Shown here piece by piece: positions 41,655 to 50,506 of a stretch of DNA of 64,000 bases; within the stretch, counting starts at the first letter, position 1, and every line of letters starts with the position of its first letter. The stretch is from positions 56,316 through 120,315 of the forward strand of contig NZ_BMTV01000027.1 of assembly GCF_014649855.1 (NCBI RefSeq), given 5' to 3'. Source of the DNA: Streptomyces roseolus (GTDB taxonomy: Bacteria; Actinomycetota; Actinomycetes; Streptomycetales; Streptomycetaceae). The notes under the pieces were generated by a model. The model made no database searches. It was not told the DNA's origin and saw nothing but the letters and a program-made list of their open reading frames with translations. Both the position numbers and the translations under genes were made by a program.

Positions 41655-43876
41655 GCGGTTCCTGCTTTCTCGGTAGGTCCCGGCTCGACGCGGTGTTCCG
41701 CGCCGAGCCGGAGGTCGTCGGCGAAGGCGGTCAGCAGTGCGGCGACGCGGTCCGCGAAGGCCTCCAGGTCGGCGAGGTCGACGAACTCACCCGGGGCGTG
41801 GGCCCCGTTGGCGTCCAGGGAGCCGGGGCCGAACACCGTGGTGAAGGTGGCCTCCGTGCCGTCCAGCCAGATCGCGTCACAGGTGAAGGCGGGTTCGTCG
41901 TCCGGCCATCGGGCGATGCCCGCGCGGGCCAGCAGGTCCTCGCCCCAGGCAGGTTGGGGGCCGAGCGCGGGCAGGCCGCGCTTCTCCCAGTCGAGGCGGG
42001 TGATGCGGGCCGCGTCGGCCGCCGTACGGGCGAAGAGGGGGAGGCCGGAGAACCGGGCGGTGAACTCCCGGAGCCCTTCGTCGAGGGCGCGGGCGAGCGT
42101 GCGCTCGGCGGCGGCGCCCGCCTCGGCGGTGGCATGGGCGAGGTTCAGCAGCAGACTGCCGGTGCCGTGCACCTTGTTGTGCAGGGTGCCGGTGTGCAGC
42201 CCCGCCACGCAGACGGTGGGCGGGGGGCCGCCGGAGGGCGCCCGGCCGATCGCCGCGGCGAGGTGCTGCGCGAGGAAGCCGAGGAGGACGGTGGCGTTGT
42301 GCCCGGCGCCGGGCCGGTCGTCGACGGCGTCCTCGCCCTCGACCGAGACGCGGGCGGTGGCGGCGGCGGTGGCGCGCGGCAGGTGGCGCAGCCCGGTCGG
42401 TTCGCAGAACACGTTGAGCCGGCCCACGTGGCCCGCCTCCACCAGCGGCCGGGTGCCGAAGGTGCCCAGCGCCCCGCCCTCCTCGCCGGCCACCGCCTGG
42501 ACGAGGACCGTGACGTCCCGCCCGATGGCGGGACGGCGCGCGGCGGCCGCCGCGATCCCGGCGAGCAGCGCGACCGCCGGGCCCTTCGCGTCGACGGCGC
42601 CCCGGCCGTGGAACCGGGATCCGTCGAAGGACGGGGGCTCGCCGCCGGCGACGGTGTCCAGGTGCACGTTGAACATCACCGTGCGCTCCCGGGGCAGTTC
42701 GGGGCCGAGGCGCAGCAGGAGGCTCGGCTGGCGCTCCAGGAACGCCGGGTCGGCGGCGACCGCGCGGCGTACCGGCCGGGGGGTGTCGTCGCGCAGCACC
42801 GCCTCGGGGGCCGGGGAGCCGAGGCGCACCGTCGTGAGACCGTGCCGGGCCGCCGCCGTGGCGTAGGAGTGCAGGGCGGCCGTCAGGTGGTGGGGTGCGT
42901 CGGGGCCGGTCTCCAGGGGGCCGGCGGTGGGCGTGTGGAGGAGGTGGAGCAGCAGGCCCGTGTCGACGCCGGCCGGTGCGCGGGGCCGGTCGGGCGCCGG
43001 GGCCGGGGCGGGGACGGCGGGGGAGGGGATCGGCAGGGCGGCCAGGCGGCGGGCGGCCCGGACGAAGGGGCCGGCCGTGTCGGTGCCCTCGCCGCGGACG
43101 CCCTCGTGCGGGACCACCGCGAGATGGGGTTCGAGCGAGTACGCGCCCCGGTAGCCGTGCTCCTCCAGGAGCCGTACGCAGTCGGCGACCCGGGCGACGC
43201 CCTCGCCGGGCAGCGTGTACACGGCCTCGCCGGGGCGGTCGCCGGGCAGCGCGTCCTTGACGTGGACGTGGGCGACGTGCGGCAGGAGCCGTTCGAGGAG
43301 GGCGTGGCCGTCGTAGCCGTACGGCACGCCGTTGCCGATGTCGAAGAGGACGCGCAGCGCGGGGCTGTCCACCTCGGCGAGGAGCCGGAGCGTCCGGTCG
43401 GCGTCGGAGCCGGCCCAGCCGGCGCAGTTCTCGTGGAGCAGTTCGACGCCGAGCCGCTCCGCCCGGCGGGCGAGCCGGCGCATCCGGTCGATCGCCTCGG
43501 CCGCCCACTCCTCCTCGGGCAGCCCTCCGTCGGTCCACGACATGACGCGCAGGCTGCGGCAGCCCAGCACCCTGCCGTGCTCGGCGAGCCGGTCCAGCTC
43601 CTCCAGGTCGGCGGAGAAGGGTCCGGTGACCGGGCGGGCCCAGTTGCCGATCCGGGAGTCGAGGCAGACGACGCCGAGTCCCGCCGTGTGCAACCGTGCC
43701 GCCGCCTCCCGTACGGCCTTCGCGGGGAGGTCGGCCAGGGCGATGCCGTCGAGGCTGCGGAGCTCCAGCGCGGACCAGCCCAACTCGCTTGCGACGGAGA
43801 TCTGTTCGGCGAGGCCGGGCGCGGCCTCGTCGCCGATGCCGGTGATCCGGCCGGTCAGGTCAGCGGGCCACGGCAC
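41651..43876 (-). CDS. Fusion: sugar-phosphate isomerase-like TIM barrel plus M20 peptidase/deacetylase
   Basis: A 741-residue fusion. Residues 1 to about 285 match the xylose isomerase-like TIM barrel (AP endonuclease 2 fold): GITGIGDEAAP-like start, VASELGWSALELRSLDG, LGVELLHENCAGWAG, LRVLFDIGNGVPYGYDG, HVAHVHVKDALPGD, YRGAYSLEPHL. After a Pro/Ala linker an M20 metallopeptidase/deacetylase begins at about residue 305: TVMFNVHLDTVAGG, FHGRGAVDAKGPAVALL, VAGEEGGALGTFG, and a late TTVFGPGSLDANGAHAPGEFVDL. GTG at 43876. It overlaps neighbours on both sides. It may couple an epimerase or isomerase step with deacetylation or deacylation of an amino-sugar. Confidence 0.87.
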   Translation of the reverse strand: MPWPADLTGRITGIGDEAAPGLAEQISVASELGWSALELRSLDGIALADLPAKAVREAAARLHTAGLGVVCLDSRIGNWARPVTGPFSADLEELDRLAEHGRVLGCRSLRVMSWTDGGLPEEEWAAEAIDRMRRLARRAERLGVELLHENCAGWAGSDADRTLRLLAEVDSPALRVLFDIGNGVPYGYDGHALLERLLPHVAHVHVKDALPGDRPGEAVYTLPGEGVARVADCVRLLEEHGYRGAYSLEPHLAVVPHEGVRGEGTDTAGPFVRAARRLAALPIPSPAVPAPAPAPDRPRAPAGVDTGLLLHLLHTPTAGPLETGPDAPHHLTAALHSYATAAARHGLTTVRLGSPAPEAVLRDDTPRPVRRAVAADPAFLERQPSLLLRLGPELPRERTVMFNVHLDTVAGGEPPSFDGSRFHGRGAVDAKGPAVALLAGIAAAAARRPAIGRDVTVLVQAVAGEEGGALGTFGTRPLVEAGHVGRLNVFCEPTGLRHLPRATAAATARVSVEGEDAVDDRPGAGHNATVLLGFLAQHLAAAIGRAPSGGPPPTVCVAGLHTGTLHNKVHGTGSLLLNLAHATAEAGAAAERTLARALDEGLREFTARFSGLPLFARTAADAARITRLDWEKRGLPALGPQPAWGEDLLARAGIARWPDDEPAFTCDAIWLDGTEATFTTVFGPGSLDANGAHAPGEFVDLADLEAFADRVAALLTAFADDLRLGAEHRVEPGPTEKAGTA

Positions 43877-44891
43877 GACGGGCCTCCTCGTCGCGCTCGC
43901 CGGCCGCGTCCGCCGCGCAGTGCCGCTTGGCCGCGTCGAGGATGCGGACCACGTCGGCGTGCAGGGCGAAGTCCGCGCCCCAGGAGGGTTCTTCGGCGGG
44001 GACGGTGGCGAAGCGGTGGTAGGCGCGGTGCAGGAAGGCGGTCAGGGCGTCGTCGCGGAACACCTCGCGGCGTCCGTCGACGTCCAGCTGGACGTGGTCG
44101 TCGGCGTCGCTCGGCGCGAAGTGGCCGACGACGGTGCCGCGTTCGAAGGTGAGGGTGACCCGCCGCTCGCGCACCGGGGCGGTGAGGTCGGAGTGGATGC
44201 GGGTGCGCGCCCCGCCCGCGTGGAGGAGGTCGAGCACCGCGGAGCCCAGGCCGGGGCGTACCGTCTCCCCGATCCGCAGGCCGGTCAGCCGGGCGCCGGT
44301 CGCCTCGGCGGGGCCCGCGAGCGACAGGACCAGGCCCAGGGAGTGCGGCACCTCCACGTCGAAGGCCGTGGGGTGGCCGTCGTCGGGGCGCAGCCCGCGG
44401 GTGAAGCGCGGCTTGTGCTGGACGACGTCGATGCGCAGCAGCCGCCCCCGTTCTCCCGAGGCGAGGGAGGCGCGCAGCCGGTCGGCGAGACCGGAGGCGG
44501 GCCAGTGCGCCACCACGACGACCCGCAGCGCGTACCGGGTCACCAGCGCGGTGACGGCGGCCAGTTCCGTGGCGTCGGCGGCGAGCGGCTTCTCCACGAC
44601 CAGGTCGCGATAGCCGGCGGCGGCCAGCTCGGCGAGGACGGCGAGCCGGGTGGCGGGCGGGGTGCAGACGTGGACCACGGCGCGCTCGGGGGGCAGCAGG
44701 GCGCGGGCCTCGTCGAGCGCGGCGGTCACGGTGACCCCGTCGGGGACCGGGGCCCGCTCGCCGGGCCGGGGGTCGACGGCGACGACCGGCCCGTGCCAGA
44801 GGCCGGGCGAGCGGTCCAGGGCGGTGCGCAGGGCCCGCAGGTGCAGCCCGGCGCCGGCCCGGCCCAGTCCGATGATCAGGGGCTGCCTCAT
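43860..44891 (-). CDS. Gfo/Idh/MocA-family oxidoreductase (second copy)
   Basis: A 343-residue Rossmann oxidoreductase, first gene of the leftward operon. LIIGLGRAGAGLHLRAL carries the nucleotide-binding glycines and LVVEKPLAADATELAAV the EKP motif. It is distant from the copy at 39562: DVEVPHSLGLVLSLAG replaces the usual ExGxHxxD-like segment, which could mean a different substrate. ATG at 44891. It overlaps the fusion gene by 17 bases. The region upstream is shared with the divergent aminotransferase operon. Confidence 0.85.
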   Translation of the reverse strand: MRQPLIIGLGRAGAGLHLRALRTALDRSPGLWHGPVVAVDPRPGERAPVPDGVTVTAALDEARALLPPERAVVHVCTPPATRLAVLAELAAAGYRDLVVEKPLAADATELAAVTALVTRYALRVVVVAHWPASGLADRLRASLASGERGRLLRIDVVQHKPRFTRGLRPDDGHPTAFDVEVPHSLGLVLSLAGPAEATGARLTGLRIGETVRPGLGSAVLDLLHAGGARTRIHSDLTAPVRERRVTLTFERGTVVGHFAPSDADDHVQLDVDGRREVFRDDALTAFLHRAYHRFATVPAEEPSWGADFALHADVVRILDAAKRHCAADAAGERDEEARRAVAR

Positions 44892-45151
44892 ACGGTTGTT
44901 CCATTCGGTGATTCGGGCGGGACGCAGCGAAGAATCTCGCCGCCGCGCGCGATACCGGTCAAGGAAATCGGAGACATGGTCACCGAGAAGTATGAATTTT
45001 CTTGAGGGATTCGTGACGCCGATCTTCGTACTGTTACGCTCGCCCGGCAGGCTTTCAGGGCAGGCAACGACCGGCCCTTCGTCCCTCTCGGGCCTTCTCC
45101 CCGGCCCTGGTTGACGCCGACGTCCCGTCGGCCGAGAAGAATTGTTTCCGC
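44892..45151. promoter_or_regulatory. Divergent promoter region of the two biosynthetic operons
   Basis: This 260-base spacer separates the leftward operon (first gene 44891) from the rightward one (first gene 45152). A relatively AT-rich core lies at about 44985-45040 (AAGTATGAATTTTCTTGAGG). A TTGAGG at 45002-45007 could be a -35 element, but I find no well-spaced -10. No clear operator palindrome is seen. Confidence 0.5.
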
Positions 45152-46309
45152 GTGACGCGAACCAGCATTCCCTTTTTCTCCCAGGCGAAGACGTTCGAAA
45201 AGATCTGGCCGGAACTGCGCGCCGGAGTGGACGAGATTTTCGCCGACGGCAAGTTCTCGCATTCCCGCCGGGTCGGCCGCCTGGAAGACGCCCTCGCGCG
45301 GTACACCGGCGCCCGCCACGTCATCGGCGTGAACAGCGGCACCGACGCCCTGGTGCTCCTCCTCCAGGCCTGCGGACTGCGCCCCGGGGACCGGGTCCTC
45401 GTCCCGACGTACTCCTTCGTGGCCACCGCCAGCGCCGTCGTCCTGGCCGGCGGCCGGCCCGTCTTCACGGACGTCGAACCGGACACCTACGCCATGAGCC
45501 CCGAGACGATCCGGGACGAGGACGCGGACGGCGCCCGGTTCCTGATGCCCGTCCACCTCTTCTCCCGGATGGCCGGCATGGCCGCCCTCTCCGCCTACGC
45601 CGCCGCCCGGGACCTCACGCTCCTGGAGGACAGCGCCGAAGGCATCGGCATGCGACAGGACGGCGTCCACGCCGGGCTGCACGGACGCGGCGGCGTGCTC
45701 TCCTTCTTCCCCAGCAAGACCCTCGGCGCGCTCGGCGACGCCGGCGCCGTCCTCACCGACGACCCGGAGCTCGCCGAGCACGTGGCCGCCCTCCGCCACC
45801 ACGGCCGCACCGGCCGCACCCTCGCCCACTTCCCCGGCATCTCCAACGAGACCGTGCACATCGGCCACAACAGCAAGATGGACGACCTCCAGGCCGCCGT
45901 CCTCCTCGCCAAACTCACCGTCCTCGACGACGACGTCCGCCGCCGCGCCGCCCTGGCCCGCCGCTACGACGAAGGCCTGCGCGACACGCCCGGCATCATC
46001 CGGCTGCCCGCCGTCACCGGCGCCCCCGACGAGGTCTTCTACGTCTACCTGATCGAGACCGAACGGCGCGACGCGCTCGTCGCCCACCTCCAGGAGCAGG
46101 GCATCGGCACCGAGACGTACTACCCGCGCCCGCTCCACCTCCAGCCCTGCTTCGCCGGACTCGGCCACCGGCCCGGCGACTTCCCCGTCGCCGAGGCCGC
46201 CGCCCGCGCCGCCGTCGCCCTGCCCCTCCACGCCGATCTCACCGAGGCGGAGGTGGACCGGGTCTGCGCGGCCGTCCACGCGTTCCACACCGGGAAGGTG
46301 CCCGCATGA
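45152..46309 (+). CDS. DegT/DnrJ/EryC1/StrS-family PLP aminotransferase (first copy)
   Basis: A 385-residue sugar aminotransferase. VNSGTDALVLLLQACGLRPGD, VLVPTYSFVATASAVVLAG and LLEDSAEGIG are standard family blocks. The PLP lysine is in SFFPSKTLGALGDAGAVL (about residue 189). HNSKMDDLQAAVL matches the family's NxR/K-loop. These enzymes aminate keto-sugars or cyclitols, usually with glutamate. The segment GKFSHSRRVGRLEDALARYTGA replaces the usual FI.G..V..FE. GTG at 45152, weak ribosome site. Its stop overlaps the next aminotransferase start as ATGA. Confidence 0.92.
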   Translation: MTRTSIPFFSQAKTFEKIWPELRAGVDEIFADGKFSHSRRVGRLEDALARYTGARHVIGVNSGTDALVLLLQACGLRPGDRVLVPTYSFVATASAVVLAGGRPVFTDVEPDTYAMSPETIRDEDADGARFLMPVHLFSRMAGMAALSAYAAARDLTLLEDSAEGIGMRQDGVHAGLHGRGGVLSFFPSKTLGALGDAGAVLTDDPELAEHVAALRHHGRTGRTLAHFPGISNETVHIGHNSKMDDLQAAVLLAKLTVLDDDVRRRAALARRYDEGLRDTPGIIRLPAVTGAPDEVFYVYLIETERRDALVAHLQEQGIGTETYYPRPLHLQPCFAGLGHRPGDFPVAEAAARAAVALPLHADLTEAEVDRVCAAVHAFHTGKVPA

Positions 46310-47481
46310 CCACCACCAGCGACCGGCCCGCCGAGCCGACCGCCGCCCCCGGCGACCGCGTCCCCTTCTTCCCGCCCGACCTCTTCCACGAGGACCGCGA
46401 CACCCTGCTGCGGCTCCTGTACGAGATCGGCACCGGCGCCGACCAGAAGTTCATCCTCGGCGACCGCACCCGCCGCTTCGAGGACGCCCTGCGCGAACGG
46501 CTCGGCGCCGCCGACGTCGTCGCCTGCTCCAGCGGCACCTCCGCCCTCCAGCTGATCCTCACCGCCCTCGGCATCGGCGCCGGCGACGAGGTCGTCGTCC
46601 CGGCCTTCGGCTGCGCCCCGCTCGCCGCCGCCGTCCTCCACACCGGCGCCGTCCCCGTCTTCGGCGACATCGACCCCCGCACCCTCACCCTCGACCCGGC
46701 CGACGCCGAGACCCGCATCACCGGACGCACCAAGGCCCTGATGCCGGCCCACATGTTCTCCGTCATGGCCGACATGCCCCGCTTCACCGCCCTCGCCGCC
46801 GAGCACGGCCTGCGGCTCGTCGAGGACTCCGCCGTCGCCCAGGGCGCCGTCCTCGACGGCACCCCCGCCGGACTGTGGGGCGACGCCGGGCTCTACTCCT
46901 TCGTCCAGGTCAAGTCCTTCGGCATGCCCGGCGAGGGCGGCGCCGTCGTCACCCGCGACGAGGAGACCGGCCGCACCGTCCGCATGCTCCGCAACCACGG
47001 CCAGGACGGCGTCCACCGCTTCCTCCACCACCGGATCGGCGTCAACAGCCGCTTCGACGAGATCCAGGCCGCCTTCCAGCTCCACCGGCTCGCCGGCCTC
47101 GACGCCCGCCTGGAGCGGCGCGCCCGCATCGCCGCCCACTACACCGAACACCTCGCGGGACTGCCCGGCGTCACCACCCCGCCGCCCGGCACCGACGGCC
47201 GCTGCTACTACGTCTACACCCTGCTCGCCGACGACCGGGACGCCCTGCGCGACCACCTCTCCGCCGCGGGCGTCGACACCCACGTCTACTACCCGAGGAC
47301 CCTCCCCGAGCAGACCGCCTTCGCGCCCGTCGCCGCCGCCCGCCCGGGCCCCGGCCTGCCGCACGCGGCCGACGCCGCCCGCCGCCACCTCTCCCTGCCC
47401 GTCCACCACCGGCTCACCGACGCCCAGGTCGAACGCGTCACCGACGCCGTCCGCGCCCACGTCCTGCGCGCCCGCCGGTGA
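46306..47481 (+). CDS. DegT/DnrJ/EryC1/StrS-family PLP aminotransferase (second copy)
   Basis: A 391-residue member of the same family as its neighbour but clearly diverged. ACSSGTSALQLILTALGIGAGD, VVVPAFGCAPLAAAVLHTG and LVEDSAVAQGAVLDG are present. The PLP lysine is in SFVQVKSFGMPGEGGAVV (about residue 203), and GVNSRFDEIQAAFQLHRL matches the family's NSR motif. ATGA-coupled to the preceding gene. Two adjacent, different aminotransferases imply two amination steps, or one may be a dehydratase- or isomerase-type member; the conserved lysine favours aminotransfer. Confidence 0.92.
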   Translation: MTTTSDRPAEPTAAPGDRVPFFPPDLFHEDRDTLLRLLYEIGTGADQKFILGDRTRRFEDALRERLGAADVVACSSGTSALQLILTALGIGAGDEVVVPAFGCAPLAAAVLHTGAVPVFGDIDPRTLTLDPADAETRITGRTKALMPAHMFSVMADMPRFTALAAEHGLRLVEDSAVAQGAVLDGTPAGLWGDAGLYSFVQVKSFGMPGEGGAVVTRDEETGRTVRMLRNHGQDGVHRFLHHRIGVNSRFDEIQAAFQLHRLAGLDARLERRARIAAHYTEHLAGLPGVTTPPPGTDGRCYYVYTLLADDRDALRDHLSAAGVDTHVYYPRTLPEQTAFAPVAAARPGPGLPHAADAARRHLSLPVHHRLTDAQVERVTDAVRAHVLRARR

Positions 47482-47539
47482 CCGCACCGCCCCGGACGGG
47501 CCGCGTCCCCCGCCCCCGCCCCGCACGGAGTACCCCCGC

Positions 47540-48892
47540 ATGACCCCTGACCTCGACATCGCCGTCATCGGCTCCGGACTCGCCGGACTCGCCGCCGCCC
47601 ACGAACTGCGCCGCAACGGCCACGAGGTGTGCGTCTTCGAGGCCGCCGACGCCCCCGGCGGCCGGATGCGCAGCGTCCGCCGCGACGGCTACCTCATCGA
47701 CACCGGGGCCGAGCAGATCTCCGCCCAGGGCTACCGCGCCACCTGGCAGCTGATCCGCCGCGCCGGACTCACCCCCGACGACGTGCCCCGCATCGGCCGC
47801 CCCATGGCCGTGTGGCGCGGCGGCCGGCCCCACAACGGCGTCGGCGAACCCCGGGCCGTCCTCACCGGCGCCGGACTCGTGCCCGCCGCCCGGCCCTCCC
47901 TGGCCCGCTTCCTCGCCTGGAGCGGACGCCGCCGCGCCGAGATCGACCACGACCACCCCGAGACCACCCCGCTCGGCTCCGACACCATCGCCGACGCCGC
48001 CCGCGCCTACCACCCCGACCTCCACGACCACCTGCTCCAGCCGCTCTCCTCCGCCTTCTTCGGCTGGGACGCCGGACGCAGCGCCGCCGCACCCCTCGTC
48101 GGCCTGCTCCTCGCCGTCGGGCCCGTCTCCGCCTGGCGCACCTACCGGGGCGGCATGGACCTCCTCGCCACCCGCCTCGCCGCCGGACTCGACACCCGGT
48201 ACGGCCACCGGGTCGACGAGGTCACCGACCACGGCGACCACGCCCGTCTCACCGTCGACGGCACCACCCTCACCGCCCGCGCCGTCGTCCTCGCCGTCCC
48301 CGCCCCGGTCGCCGTGAAGCTCACCGGCGGCCCCCACCCGGCCGACGCCGGCTACGTCGCCGCCTCCACCTTCCGGCCCATGTTCAAGGTCAGCTGCGCC
48401 CTCGACCGGCCCCTCGCCCCGCGCGGCGGCGGCTACGCCCTGCTCACCCCCGCCGTCGAGGAACCCCTGCTCTCCTGCGTCATCGCCGACCACCTCAAAT
48501 GCGCCGACCGGGCCCCCGCCGGCGCCGGCCTGATCAGCCTCCTCGCCGCGCCGCGCCACCTCCCCGAACTCGCCGCGGCCACCGAGGAGGAAGCCGCCCG
48601 CCGGCTCACCACCGCCGCCGAACGGTACGTCCCCGGCCTCGGCGCCGCCCTCACCGCCGCCCACGTCCACCACTGGCCCGAGGCCATGCCCGAACTCACC
48701 CCCCGCGCACTCGCCGTCCGCGCCGCCTTCCTGCGCCGCCCGGCCCGCGCCGTCGAGTACGCCGGCGACTGGGTCGCCGCCCGGCCCTCCAGCGAGGGCG
48801 CCGCCCGCTCCGGAGCCCTCGCCGCGGCCCGCGTCCTCGCCCACCTCGCCCCGCACCGGGGCCGTACCGCCCGGCAGGAGACCGCCGCATGA
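47540..48892 (+). CDS. FAD-dependent amine oxidase/protoporphyrinogen oxidase-like enzyme
   Basis: A 450-residue flavoprotein of the amine-oxidase/PPOX superfamily. The N-terminus has IAVIGSGLAGLAAAHEL, then VFEAADAPGGRMRSVRRDGYLIDTGAEQIS. A C-terminal GD segment (VEYAGDWVAARPSSEGAARSGALAAARVL) completes the FAD site. Family members oxidise amines or desaturate hydrophobic substrates. Its substrate in this locus is unknown. The following AMP ligase start overlaps its stop as ATGA. Confidence 0.88.
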   Translation: MTPDLDIAVIGSGLAGLAAAHELRRNGHEVCVFEAADAPGGRMRSVRRDGYLIDTGAEQISAQGYRATWQLIRRAGLTPDDVPRIGRPMAVWRGGRPHNGVGEPRAVLTGAGLVPAARPSLARFLAWSGRRRAEIDHDHPETTPLGSDTIADAARAYHPDLHDHLLQPLSSAFFGWDAGRSAAAPLVGLLLAVGPVSAWRTYRGGMDLLATRLAAGLDTRYGHRVDEVTDHGDHARLTVDGTTLTARAVVLAVPAPVAVKLTGGPHPADAGYVAASTFRPMFKVSCALDRPLAPRGGGYALLTPAVEEPLLSCVIADHLKCADRAPAGAGLISLLAAPRHLPELAAATEEEAARRLTTAAERYVPGLGAALTAAHVHHWPEAMPELTPRALAVRAAFLRRPARAVEYAGDWVAARPSSEGAARSGALAAARVLAHLAPHRGRTARQETAA

Positions 48893-50505
48893 CCCCCCGC
48901 GACCTGGGCACCCTCTTCGACGAGCTCGCCGACGCCGGCACGCCCACCCGCGTCCACCTCGACCGCCCCTTCGACCTGGCCCCCTCGCCCACCGGTGACG
49001 GCGCCACCGAATGGACCGTCCCGGAACTCGCCCTGCTCGTCCGGGAGACCGCCGGCGCCCTCGCCGCCGCCGGAGCCGGACCCGGCGACCGCGTCGCCAT
49101 CGTCAAGGCCAACCACTGGGACTACGACCTGATCGCCTGCGCCGCCGTCCGCGCCGGCGCCGTCCCCGTCAAGCTCTCCGACCGGCTCGCGCCCGAGGTC
49201 CTGCGCGTCCTCCTGGACCGCTGCGCCCCCGCCGTCCTCGTCACCGACGCCGACGTCCTGCGCCGCGACCCCGCCGCCGACCTCGCCAAGGCCGCCCGCA
49301 CCACCGTCGTCCTCGGCTCCCGCGACGGGCTCCCCGACGGCACCGTCCACCTCGACGAGCTCGGCGGCCGGCCCGACCCCGGACCGCACCCCCGCGACGA
49401 CGACGCCCCCCTCGTCGTCGTCCACACCAGCGGCACCACCGGCGTACCGAAACTCGTCGCCCACACCACCCGCACCCTCATCCACCACCTCGCCCGCTTC
49501 GAGACCCTGCCGACGCCCCGCATCGGCCTGCGCCGCGACGACAGCCTCTTCAACGCCAGCTCCTACGCCCACGGCCGCACCATCTGCTGGACCGCCGTCG
49601 CCCCCGTCCGCGGCCCCCGGCACATCTCGATCGACTCCCAGGGCCGGCCCGACACCGCCGACCTGCTGCTGCGCGCCCACCCGCCGACCGTCGTCGAGGC
49701 GCTGCCCTCCCACTACGTACGGCTCCGCCCGCTCACCCGCCGCCTGGACCAGCCCTTCCGGGACGTCCGCACCTACGTCAGCACCTACGACGCCGTGCAC
49801 CCGCCGGTCATCCGCTCCTACCTCCAGGCCAGCACCCGCCGCCGGCCGCTGTGGATGCAGGGCTGGGGACAGAGCGAGACCGGACCACTGACCTTCGCCT
49901 TCCACACCCGCCGCTCCGTCGCCCGGGCCGCCGACGGCACCGCGACGACCGCGCGCGACCTCGGGCGCCCCGTCCCCCTCAAGACCCGCCTCAAGGCCGT
50001 CGACCCCGACACCTTCCTCCCCGTGCCCGCCGGTACTCCCGGGCTCATCCTGTGCCGCACCAAGGCGCTCGCCCCCGACTACCCCGGCGAATCGGAACGC
50101 TGGGCGGCCAAGGCGCACGGCCCCTGGTGGAACACCGGCGACATCGGGACGATCGCCCGCGACGGCAGCGTCCGGCTCCTCGACCGCGAGGTCGACCACC
50201 TCCCCGGCTTCAGCTGCCTCCAGGCCGAGGACATGCTGGAGGACCGGCTCCCCGAGGCCCTGGAGTGCGTCGTCCTCGCCCGGACCGGCGGCGCCGCACC
50301 GCTGCCCGTCGTCGTCACCGAGGACGGCACCCTCGACCCCGGGCACTGGAAGCGCGCCACGGACGGCCTCCCGCCGCTCGCCGAACCCGCCGTCGTCTCC
50401 TGGGACGAGGTCCCGCGCACCGCCACCGGCAAGGTCCGCCGCGCCGTCCTCCTCGAACGGCTCACCGGCAGCGCCGAGACCTGCGGCACCGGCCGCTGGA
50501 CCTGA
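48889..50505 (+). CDS. AMP-dependent acyl/aryl ligase
   Basis: A 538-residue class I adenylate-forming enzyme with complete core motifs: phosphate loop VVVHTSGTTGVPKLVAH, A5 QGWGQSETGPL, A7/A8 NTGDIGTIARDGSVRLLDREVDHLPG, and A10 RTATGKVRRAVL. LVARTG-like and substrate pocket residues do not let me name the acid. ATG at 48889 overlaps the flavoprotein stop. It is unlike the ligase at 35344, whose phosphate loop is degenerate. It probably activates a carboxylic acid for amide or ester formation in the pathway. Confidence 0.9.
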   Translation: MTPRDLGTLFDELADAGTPTRVHLDRPFDLAPSPTGDGATEWTVPELALLVRETAGALAAAGAGPGDRVAIVKANHWDYDLIACAAVRAGAVPVKLSDRLAPEVLRVLLDRCAPAVLVTDADVLRRDPAADLAKAARTTVVLGSRDGLPDGTVHLDELGGRPDPGPHPRDDDAPLVVVHTSGTTGVPKLVAHTTRTLIHHLARFETLPTPRIGLRRDDSLFNASSYAHGRTICWTAVAPVRGPRHISIDSQGRPDTADLLLRAHPPTVVEALPSHYVRLRPLTRRLDQPFRDVRTYVSTYDAVHPPVIRSYLQASTRRRPLWMQGWGQSETGPLTFAFHTRRSVARAADGTATTARDLGRPVPLKTRLKAVDPDTFLPVPAGTPGLILCRTKALAPDYPGESERWAAKAHGPWWNTGDIGTIARDGSVRLLDREVDHLPGFSCLQAEDMLEDRLPEALECVVLARTGGAAPLPVVVTEDGTLDPGHWKRATDGLPPLAEPAVVSWDEVPRTATGKVRRAVLLERLTGSAETCGTGRWT

Positions 50506-50506
50506 G

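Noticed and set aside
44985..45040. Full HrdB-type promoter in the divergent spacer
   Set aside because: TTGAGG and the nearest TACTGT are 21 bases apart, too far for a normal promoter, so I report only the region.
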